A stretch of DNA of 64,000 nucleotides from Hymenobacter rubidus (GTDB lineage: Bacteria > Bacteroidota > Bacteroidia > Cytophagales > Hymenobacteraceae): positions 1-64,000 of the forward strand of contig NZ_JAERQF010000014.1 of NCBI RefSeq assembly GCF_016734815.1, given 5' to 3'. Each line of letters opens with the position of its first letter. Positions within the stretch are counted from its first letter, which is position 1. Positions 7,859 to 15,119 of this stretch are shown one piece after another. The position numbers and the translations under genes are program-made. Under the pieces are notes generated by a model. That model was not told the origin of the DNA. It was given only the letters and a program-made list of their open reading frames with translations, and made no database searches.

Positions 7859-8146
7859 ATGCTCAAACCAAGTTCCTATGATTCGCTGGCCGAACTCATT
7901 CACGCCCTGGGCATGCGCAGCGACACGGCCCGGCACATCGGCATCTCGCACAACACGCTGAATGTGCGGATGGCCAAGCCCGGCAGCTTCACGCTGGATG
8001 AGCTGGTGAAAGTAGCCGAGCTGGCCAAGTCCGACCTGCTCACCATGACCAGGCTGGCCCAGAAACAGATGGACAACCCCGTGGAGCCGCCCGCGCCGGC
8101 GCTGGGCCGCCCGCGCTTCAAGAAGAACCAGCCAGACGCCAGCTAG
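7859..8146 (+). CDS. Small helix-turn-helix-like protein (95 aa)
   Basis: The middle reads HALGMRSDTARHIGISHNTLNVRM followed by FTLDELVKVAELAKSD, a helix-turn-helix style arrangement (here given in two parts), with a basic proline-rich tail (GRPRFKKNQPDAS). It resembles small Cro/XRE-like regulators of plasmids. The ATG at 7859 is chosen because TAATCTTTG at 7820-7828, which looks like a -7 element, would place the transcript start after the alternative TTG at 7826. A similar compact layout (hydrophobic helix, Thr-x-x-x-Arg turn, then TVAEALRVAELL) is seen in the gene at 42473. A DNA-binding role is inferred. Confidence 0.6.
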   Translation: MLKPSSYDSLAELIHALGMRSDTARHIGISHNTLNVRMAKPGSFTLDELVKVAELAKSDLLTMTRLAQKQMDNPVEPPAPALGRPRFKKNQPDAS

Positions 8147-8297
8147 CTTTTAGTCAGCAAACGCCTAGCTCAGGCAGCAGCTGTACTACCATTCGCAGCC
8201 AGTTTCTGCACTTCACCCGCGACTTTTTACCACTCATCCTTTTTTCTCCAGAGGGCTAATTGGACTTGGTAGTTTCGCTGCGTACTAGCTACCCAGC

Positions 8298-10622
8298 ATG
8301 AAGCTTATTATCGTCGAAAGCCCCAACAAGATTAAGAAAATCAAGGGCTATGCGGGCTCCGATTACGAAGTGGCAGCCTCCGTGGGCCACATTCGGGATT
8401 TGCCCGTGGGCGGGGGCGACATTGGGATTGACCGCGAGCACGGCCACGCCCTGAAATACGTCGTCAGCGACGATAAAAAAGCCGTGGTGGCCAACCTACG
8501 CCGCCTGGCCAAAGCCGCCGGTCCCCAGGGCGTGTACCTGGCTACCGACCCCGACCGGGAAGGCGAGGCCATTGCCTTTCACCTCTGCGAGGTGCTGGGC
8601 CTTGACCCGCGCACGACCAAGCGCATTGCCTTTCAGGAAATCACCGAGAAAGCCATCAGGGCCGCGCTGGCTGCGCCCACCACGGTGGACCTGCACCTAG
8701 TGCACGCCCAGGAGGGCCGCCGGGCCGTGGATAGGCTGGTGGGCTTTACCATCAGTCCGGTGCTCAACCGCAAGCTGGCGGCGGGCCTCTCGGCCGGCCG
8801 GGTGCAGTCGGTGGCCGTGCGCCTGGTGGTGGAGCGGGAGCGGCAGATTCAGCAGTTCACCGACGCGCTTACCGTGCCGGTGGTGGCCACTCTGCAGACC
8901 GGCCACGGCGAGCAGCTGCGGGCCCGGCGCACGGCCCTGCCCTTCGCCGCGCTCGACCAGGCGCAGGCCTACTTGCTGCAGGTCGGCCGCGGCGGGGGCT
9001 TTGGCGTGCTGAGCGTGGAGAAGAAGCAGGTGGAACGGCAGCCCGCGCCGGCATTCTCCACCTCGACGCTGCAGCAGGAAGGCGTGAAAAAGCTCCGGTT
9101 TACCGTGCAGAAGGTGTCGGACCTGGCCCAGAAGCTGTTCGAGGGCGGCCACATCACCTATATCCGCACCGACAGTGTGAATCTGGGTGAGGAAGCCACC
9201 CTGCAGGCCCGGGCGCAGATTACCGCGCAGTTCGGCGCTGACCAGTTCCAAGCCCGCCAGACCAAAAACAAGGACGGCGCGCAGGAGGCCCACGAGGCCA
9301 TTCGTCCCACCCACTGGGAGCAGGCCCACGCCGGCGACACGCCCGACGAGCAGGCGCTCTACCGGCTGATTTATACCCGCGCCCTGGCCTCGCAGATGCT
9401 AGCCGCCCAGTACGACCAGACCACGATAACCCTCGCGCCAGCGGCCGATGCCGCTGACACCTACACCAGTTCCACCCGCGTACTCACCCGCCCCGGCTAC
9501 CTGACCGTGTACCAGGATGCTGAGGAGGAGGGGGAGGAGTCCGATGACGAGGCGGAAACGACCCTCAAAAACTCGGTGCAGGAAGGCGAGGTCCTGACGC
9601 TGGTAAAGCTGGAGGCGCGGCAGAGCTTTGCCCGCCCCGCCAGGCGCTACAACGAGGCCACCCTGGTCGCGGATTTGGAAAAGCAGGGCATTGGCCGGCC
9701 GAGCACCTACGCGTCCATCCTGCGCACGATTTTCGCCCGCAAGTACATCGGCACCGGTAGCGTGGCAGGCAAGAAACTCACCGCGCAGGTCCTGACCTGG
9801 CAGGGCGGGCAGCTGACCACCAGCCAGCGCAGCGAGACGCTGGGCGCGGATAGGGACAAGCTGCTGCCCACGGCCACCGGCACCGAAGTCACGGAGTTTC
9901 TGGAGCGCAACTTCCCCAAGGTAATGGACTACAAGTTCACCGCCGGCTGCGAGGCCGTGTTCGATAAGATTGCCCGGGGTCAGCAGACCTACCAGCAGTT
10001 CGTGCCGATGTTCGACCAGAACCTGCTGGGCTGGGTGGCCGCCGCCGACCAGCTCACGCCGGACCGGGCCGAGCTGCAGAAGCGCCTCATAGGCCACTTC
10101 GAGGGCACGGAAATGCTGCTGGGCACCGGCAAAAACGGCCCATACATTCTGCACGCCGAGAAATACTATAATCTTCCCGAGGACGTCAGCCCCGCGCAGT
10201 TGAGCGAAGCGCAGGCCCAGGACCTCATCACCCAGCGCCGGGCGTCGGCCCCCCGCGAGGTGGGTCTGCATGAGGGCAAGCCGGTGGTGGTAGGGCAGGG
10301 GCCGAAAGGCGTTTACCTGAAGTGGCGCGAGCAGTATTTCAACGTGCCGGCCGGCATATCGGCCGCGGCCGTTACCCCGGCGCTGGCCGTCAATTACCTC
10401 ATCAAAGCCCAGGCGGAGGCTGCCAAAAACGTGCTGGCCACCGTGGGCAAGTATACCATCGGCCGCAACGAGTGGGGCCTTTATGTCACCGATGGGGAGG
10501 TAAAAGCTAAGTTTAAGCCCGACTGTACGGAGGAGCAGGCCCGGGCCACGACGGCCGAGCAGGCCGCCGAAATGATTAAAAGCTACAAAGCATGGAAGAA
10601 GAAAAACGCGGGCCGGAAGTAG
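8298..10622 (+). CDS. topA: Type IA DNA topoisomerase (plasmid-borne TopA type)
   Basis: A 774-residue enzyme that relaxes negative supercoils by single-strand passage. The TOPRIM domain starts at MKLIIVESPNKIKKIKGY and holds the Mg-binding TDPDREGEA (about residues 83-91). LSAGRVQSVAVRLV follows, and ITYIRTDS contains the nucleophilic Tyr (residue 288). EAHEAIRPTH completes the core. The C-terminus carries repeats of the topoisomerase C-repeat type (GKNGPYILHAEKYYNLPE; IGRNEWGLYVTD) but no Cys4 zinc ribbons, unlike chromosomal E. coli TopA. It is the last large gene of the plus-strand plasmid block, and its 3' end overlaps the next gene by 31 bases. A plasmid copy probably serves replication or transfer topology; that is inference. 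Confidence 0.93.
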   Translation: MKLIIVESPNKIKKIKGYAGSDYEVAASVGHIRDLPVGGGDIGIDREHGHALKYVVSDDKKAVVANLRRLAKAAGPQGVYLATDPDREGEAIAFHLCEVLGLDPRTTKRIAFQEITEKAIRAALAAPTTVDLHLVHAQEGRRAVDRLVGFTISPVLNRKLAAGLSAGRVQSVAVRLVVERERQIQQFTDALTVPVVATLQTGHGEQLRARRTALPFAALDQAQAYLLQVGRGGGFGVLSVEKKQVERQPAPAFSTSTLQQEGVKKLRFTVQKVSDLAQKLFEGGHITYIRTDSVNLGEEATLQARAQITAQFGADQFQARQTKNKDGAQEAHEAIRPTHWEQAHAGDTPDEQALYRLIYTRALASQMLAAQYDQTTITLAPAADAADTYTSSTRVLTRPGYLTVYQDAEEEGEESDDEAETTLKNSVQEGEVLTLVKLEARQSFARPARRYNEATLVADLEKQGIGRPSTYASILRTIFARKYIGTGSVAGKKLTAQVLTWQGGQLTTSQRSETLGADRDKLLPTATGTEVTEFLERNFPKVMDYKFTAGCEAVFDKIARGQQTYQQFVPMFDQNLLGWVAAADQLTPDRAELQKRLIGHFEGTEMLLGTGKNGPYILHAEKYYNLPEDVSPAQLSEAQAQDLITQRRASAPREVGLHEGKPVVVGQGPKGVYLKWREQYFNVPAGISAAAVTPALAVNYLIKAQAEAAKNVLATVGKYTIGRNEWGLYVTDGEVKAKFKPDCTEEQARATTAEQAAEMIKSYKAWKKKNAGRK

Positions 10623-10954
10623 TGCCCCTAAGCTTTCCCGACCTGAGCCTGGCCTTGCCCTATCAGGAAGCGCTGCTCTACGCCCAGAATCGGTTGAAGA
10701 TGATTGCGCGGGGCGGGCTACTGCCGTTTTGCGAGGCCCACAAGTTTCCCTACACCACCATCATCAACCTCAAAAACGGCAATTTAAAGAAGGAGGAGCC
10801 CCGGTTGCTGCACCGGCTGTTGCGCAGCCTCGACGTGCCGAACGAGCTGCTCCAGTTCCCGCCGAATAGTCCCAGCCAAAGATTTTTGCTGCCGGATGGG
10901 GCGGCGCTGGCTACTTTTCAAATGCAGATGGCTTGCCTCACTTCATCTGAATAA
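10592..10954 (+). CDS. Hypothetical protein overlapping topA (120 aa)
   Basis: Starts inside the last codons of topA in another frame (31-base overlap), which suggests translational coupling. The middle (YAQNRLKMIARGGLLPFCEA, then FPYTTIINLKNGNLKKEEP) has the spacing of a helix-turn-helix with a basic recognition helix. No family can be named. The downstream DUF262 remnant on the other strand overlaps its last few codons. Confidence 0.55.
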   Translation: MEEEKRGPEVVPLSFPDLSLALPYQEALLYAQNRLKMIARGGLLPFCEAHKFPYTTIINLKNGNLKKEEPRLLHRLLRSLDVPNELLQFPPNSPSQRFLLPDGAALATFQMQMACLTSSE

Positions 10955-11113
10955 AATGCAGTTGTTGACGCACTGGCTTTCCTGCCAGCTGTAGGTGCGC
11001 TGATAAATCGGAATGATGAACTGTTTCGACGTTTGCAGAAACTTGAGGAGGTTGGCCTGCTTGGCTTTCATAAGGTCTTCTAGCAAATAGCCGGATTTAT
11101 ACGGAAAGCACAT
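10943..11113 (-). pseudogene. Remnant of a DUF262/GmrSD-type restriction protein (N-terminus only)
   Basis: The 56-residue minus-strand frame contains LLKFLQTSKQFIIPIYQRTY followed by SWQESQC. This is the hallmark N-terminal motif (IPxYQRxYxW) of DUF262 proteins, the GmrS half of type IV modification-dependent restriction enzymes. Homology ends after the Gln-Cys near 10970 and the frame stops at 10943, where it abuts the topoisomerase block. An intact family member has several hundred more residues, so this is a broken gene at the edge of the defence island. It is too short to appear as a normal gene but the motif is distinctive. Confidence 0.65.
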
Positions 11114-11185
11114 ACACAGTGCTTTATCAAAAAAAGCCCCGTTGCTCTCACCGACGACAAGCTTGTAAGAGCTGGTTACAAACGA

Positions 11186-13021
11186 TTAGTTATTGATATC
11201 CGCAGGTAATGCATCTGCCTCTGGCATAGGTGGCTGGTCAACTACTGGCGGAACGAAAAAAGCATTCAGAGCCCTGGCCAGCGGTGTAGCGGTATGTTGC
11301 AAGAAGTACAGATGGTCCGCATCAGTAGCTGGCAAGTTGGTAACATAGCGAGCAAACTTTGCTTTGTCTTCCAGCTTCACGCAGCAGCGAATGTAGCGAA
11401 CTTGGTTTTCTGACAATCCTCGCTCCAGGCATTGGTCGAGTGGGGATTTGTCGAAGGCATTCGTTGCTGGCACTATATCTCGCCAATTCGGCCGTTCCTG
11501 TAGCCAATCCTGCTGTTCAGCATAATCCCATATAGCAGGTGGGAACAATTCCTCCAAGGCATATGGAAGTTTAAAGCCTGCCTGATAGATTGATAGAATA
11601 TGTGGTGGCTTCGTATAGTCAAATAACTTGACTCTTCGATTTTGCTGTTGAGTATCAAATTTAGAGTCTTTGCGAACCCTCTCCTTACAGGTAACAGCGT
11701 CGCGGTCAGCATCCAGGAGTCCACCTGCCTGCTGGGGCTTGCGCGAATAAGCCCAGGCCAGCAACATATCGGCTACCCAGTTGTAACCACCGCTACGCTC
11801 TGTACGCAGCTCAATATCAGGAATACCATCCGGCACTAAAGGCAAATAGTGATTAAGCACGGTCTGGTCTGTCACACCCTCCAAGAATAATGTAGGCTTA
11901 TCAGGCCGCTCCAAATGTTCAATGCGCTCCTGCGCTTGGATTAGGCTCGCAGCTGCTGCGGTGGCCCTCTCAACGTGTTCTTGAATATAAGGGGTAATTA
12001 GAGGTAGCATACCCATGTGCTGGTCGACTTCTCTAGTGTTGTCCAGGGGCACTATCTGGCTGCAATTATTATCGGCAGTTTTTACCAAGTATCCGCGGGC
12101 GTTTTCGCGACCAGCTAGGGCGTAGAAGGCAGGCGAGTGAGTAGTAGCCAACAATTGAATGGTTTGAGCGTACTCTAAAAACTCCTCGGCCAATGCGAAT
12201 GCAGCCATTAGTTCCAAGTTATTTTCCGGCTCTTCATAGCCCCAAATAGTGCTGACTTTAACGGCACCCTTTGACTTGTTTTTATTAGCCTGTTCCGCTA
12301 GGAAATTCAAAATGATAGGAATGTGCCGGGATTTAATACCGTCGCCCCGCGCATCTAACGAGAAGGCAGCTTCTGAAGTACCTGTTTGAAAATCAAGGGT
12401 AGTGAACAACCCCTTCAAGTCACTTGGTAATCCGATAATGCTTTGTATGCCCAAGCGCTGTACAGTAGCCGCCGTTATTTGAGCCGTATTATCTCGTATT
12501 TTATCGATGAACTGCGTACCAGCATCTTTGATTTCTTTCTCGATGGTAGCCGTAAGTGTATCGTGTAAATCACCTAACAGTTGCTGAAAGTACGCTTGAC
12601 TTTTGACGGCGGGCACGTACTTAAATATTAAGCTGTTCAACCAAGTAGCTAGCTTTCCCCTACTAGGAAGGCTACCGCCTTCGGCAAAAGCAACCTCGCT
12701 GGAATGCAGCCCCCCGATGCGCCAGACCTTCCGCCAACTGATAGGTTTGGCATCCTTATAATGGTTAGGTGGGGTAAATGTCAGTTTAACAACTATTTCC
12801 TTCGCTTTATTGACTCGTTCCGGGGCGAAAGCGCAGTAGTCCCGGGTGAAGAGGAAAGCTTTGCCTGGCTCAGTTTCATTGTTGAAAAACAAATTTAGCG
12901 CTCGCAGCAAGTTAGACTTTCCCGCGTCGTTACGCCCAACCAGCAGGGTCAAGTCCTTTGGCTCTAGTAGACAATCATCCAAAGAACGAAAATTGCGGAT
13001 GCTTATGTGGCTGATAATCAT
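11186..13021 (-). CDS. OLD-like ATPase with TOPRIM nuclease domain, BREX-associated
   Basis: The 611-residue protein starts with an ABC/SMC-type ATPase: ISHISIRNFRSLDD, Walker A GRNDAGKSN (residues 29-37), a signature-like LDARGDGIKSRH, Walker B YEEPENNLE and the switch TTHSP. After residue about 380 it has a TOPRIM domain with LFLEGVTDQTVL (acidic Glu) and GGLLDADRDA (Asp-x-Asp). OLD-family ATPase-nucleases act in phage defence (P2 Old, GajA). It is the last gene of the BREX transcription unit, 39 bases after brxL, so it probably works with or beside BREX. No GajB-type helicase is adjacent, so Gabija is not indicated. Its base composition is more AT-rich than brxL and pglZ, suggesting separate acquisition. 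Confidence 0.85.
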   Translation of the reverse strand: MIISHISIRNFRSLDDCLLEPKDLTLLVGRNDAGKSNLLRALNLFFNNETEPGKAFLFTRDYCAFAPERVNKAKEIVVKLTFTPPNHYKDAKPISWRKVWRIGGLHSSEVAFAEGGSLPSRGKLATWLNSLIFKYVPAVKSQAYFQQLLGDLHDTLTATIEKEIKDAGTQFIDKIRDNTAQITAATVQRLGIQSIIGLPSDLKGLFTTLDFQTGTSEAAFSLDARGDGIKSRHIPIILNFLAEQANKNKSKGAVKVSTIWGYEEPENNLELMAAFALAEEFLEYAQTIQLLATTHSPAFYALAGRENARGYLVKTADNNCSQIVPLDNTREVDQHMGMLPLITPYIQEHVERATAAAASLIQAQERIEHLERPDKPTLFLEGVTDQTVLNHYLPLVPDGIPDIELRTERSGGYNWVADMLLAWAYSRKPQQAGGLLDADRDAVTCKERVRKDSKFDTQQQNRRVKLFDYTKPPHILSIYQAGFKLPYALEELFPPAIWDYAEQQDWLQERPNWRDIVPATNAFDKSPLDQCLERGLSENQVRYIRCCVKLEDKAKFARYVTNLPATDADHLYFLQHTATPLARALNAFFVPPVVDQPPMPEADALPADINN

Positions 13022-13060
13022 GAGGTGAACAAAGCAGAGCGTGAATGAAACTGGCGGCGG

Positions 13061-15106
13061 TTAGTCTTGTAGTGCTTTCAGCAAACAGTCGCGCAAATCG
13101 GTGTAGTACTGGATGTTGATTTTGGTAATCATCTCATCCGATAGGTCGTTGAGCTGCTTGCGGGCGTTGAGCGGAATGAGTAGGGTGGAGGCCCCCTTTT
13201 CCACTGCCAGCTCGGCCAGGTTCACGGCGTTGTAGACCAGGTCTATCGAGCCGCCCAGGTTCAGCTGGCCTACCAGGGCGAGGCCGCCTTTGGTGCTCTT
13301 TTCCAGCAGCGAGCTGCAGAGCGCAATCAGCACGCCCATGCCCAGGCCGCTGCCGTTTTTGGAGGCATCGAAAGAGCGCAGCTGCACCGAGAATTCGTGG
13401 GCGCGGGGCTCCCGGTCGCCCAGCAGCTCTTTGGCTTTGCTGTAGAGGTTTTGCTCGGCAAAACGCACGCTCTCCTGGAAGGCGGGCGGGGCCGGCCGGT
13501 TGAGCACTTTCACGCCGCTGCCCGGCCCTACATTGACTTCAATCTTGTAGAGGCCGGCCGGCTCATCGGTGCCACCGGTGTTCAGCGTCCACACCTGCCC
13601 GGGGGGTTGGGGGTCTTCGCCAATGGTGTTCTCGCTGTGCAGCTCGGGGGTGGTGACGAAGGTTTCGATGCCGTCCGCGCCCAGGCGGTAGCTGAAATGG
13701 GTGTTGCGAAACTCGGCTGAGCCAATGCGCTTCTGCTGCTCTTTCACCCGCCGGCGGTATTCCAGGGCCAGCTTCACGGCCCATTCCAGCAGCTCATCCG
13801 AGATGGGGGCCGCTGGGTCGGGCTGCATCAGCTTCAGCAGGCCGTTGATGGTTTTATGCACGGCGGTGGTGTCGCGGCCGCTCAGGGCCCCGCCGAAATC
13901 TACCCGGGGCAGCACGGCCGAAATCCGGCTGGTGTCGCGCAGGCGCGTCCAGCACTCGGCCAGGAAGTCACTGACCAATCCGAAGTGCGTAGTGAAGTAG
14001 GCCTTGTGCAGCTTGGGGAAGTCCCAGCCGGGCACGAAGGCATGGATGCGGTCCATGAAGGCCGTATCGTCCCGCATCTCCTTGGGTAGCGGACCAAACA
14101 GGTGCCCGACACGTTGCTGGTGCTCCACGTCTACGTCGAAGTTGCCCACCAGTACCACCCCGCCATCGGCGCGAATGGGCTCCTTGCCGCGGCTGAACTC
14201 GCCGCTTTCCATGTAGCCCTTCATGATGTTGACCCCGTCCTTCTGGTCGAAGCTCACCCCCGAGACTTCATCGAAGCACACCACGTCGTACTTGCACACG
14301 AGGCCCCGCTCGCCGCTGCTCAGGTTAACGAACATTTTGGTGACCGTCGTTTTGCCGCCCGAAACGAGGTGCGAGTAGGGAGAAATCTGCTGGTAGAGAT
14401 GCGATTTGCCGGTGCCGCGCGGCCCCAGCTCCACCAAGTTGTAATTGCGCTCCACAAACGGCAGCATCCGCACGAACAGGACGTTTTTGGCGCGCTCACT
14501 CATGCCGCCGGGCTCCATGCCTACACTACGTACTAAGAAGTCTTGCCATTCGGTTAGCGTGAACTGCTCCCGGCCTCGGTACAGCTCATTGAGAACGTTG
14601 CGCTGCGAAAGCTGAATGGGGCGCAGGCTGGCAATGCCGAACGGCCGGCCGCTGTTTTCCTGCGCAATGGTGGGGTCGTAGTCCAGCTCTACTTCGGCGT
14701 AGAAGCCGCCGGTCAGCATCCGGTCGTTTTCATTCACCATTTCCGGCGCAATCCGCACGTTGTTCAGGCGCAGGCTGGGCAGGGTGGCCACGTAGCTATC
14801 GGTGCGGGCATCCAGCTTCGCGGTGATGATGTCAATCAGCTTAATGGAGCCTTTTTCGCGGGCTTTGGATTTGAAGTACTCTTCCTCGCCGGGCCGCACG
14901 GTGCGGTCGGCCAGCTGCCGCTTTACTATTTCCAGGCCCTCCTGAATTTCTTCCTCATCGGTGGTGGCGCAGTAGCGGCCGAGGAGAAATTCAATGACGT
15001 AGGTCGGAACTGGATACGTTTTGCGGAACTGCTCCAGCAAGTCTTTGCGCACGATGAAGCCCTCAAAAGCGCGAGCGGCAATGTGGTCGAGGTTGTCTAA
15101 TTCCAT
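13061..15106 (-). CDS. brxL: BREX protein BrxL (AAA+ ATPase with Lon-like domain)
   Basis: The start MELDNLDHIAARAFEGFIVR at 15106 is preferred; a longer frame to 15181 would overlap pglZ. The 681-residue protein has an N-terminal DUF4357-like/BrxL helical region, an AAA+ core with Walker A LGPRGTGKSHL (about residues 227-237) and Walker B VVCFDEVSG, and a C-terminal Lon-protease-like fold (SKNGSGLGMGVLIALCSSLL near residue 580). In Lon the corresponding box is DGPSAG; here the catalytic Ser position is Gly, so peptidase activity is doubtful. Work on other BrxL proteins points to a DNA-binding AAA+ ring rather than a protease. In type I BREX, brxL closes the core gene set, as here. Confidence 0.92.
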   Translation of the reverse strand: MELDNLDHIAARAFEGFIVRKDLLEQFRKTYPVPTYVIEFLLGRYCATTDEEEIQEGLEIVKRQLADRTVRPGEEEYFKSKAREKGSIKLIDIITAKLDARTDSYVATLPSLRLNNVRIAPEMVNENDRMLTGGFYAEVELDYDPTIAQENSGRPFGIASLRPIQLSQRNVLNELYRGREQFTLTEWQDFLVRSVGMEPGGMSERAKNVLFVRMLPFVERNYNLVELGPRGTGKSHLYQQISPYSHLVSGGKTTVTKMFVNLSSGERGLVCKYDVVCFDEVSGVSFDQKDGVNIMKGYMESGEFSRGKEPIRADGGVVLVGNFDVDVEHQQRVGHLFGPLPKEMRDDTAFMDRIHAFVPGWDFPKLHKAYFTTHFGLVSDFLAECWTRLRDTSRISAVLPRVDFGGALSGRDTTAVHKTINGLLKLMQPDPAAPISDELLEWAVKLALEYRRRVKEQQKRIGSAEFRNTHFSYRLGADGIETFVTTPELHSENTIGEDPQPPGQVWTLNTGGTDEPAGLYKIEVNVGPGSGVKVLNRPAPPAFQESVRFAEQNLYSKAKELLGDREPRAHEFSVQLRSFDASKNGSGLGMGVLIALCSSLLEKSTKGGLALVGQLNLGGSIDLVYNAVNLAELAVEKGASTLLIPLNARKQLNDLSDEMITKINIQYYTDLRDCLLKALQD

Positions 15107-15119
15107 AACGTGCGCAAAA

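Noticed and set aside
11186..13021. Gabija (GajA) identity for the OLD-like gene
   Set aside because: No GajB helicase is adjacent and the gene is embedded in the BREX unit; the UvrD-type helicase at 36323 is 23 kb away in a different operon.
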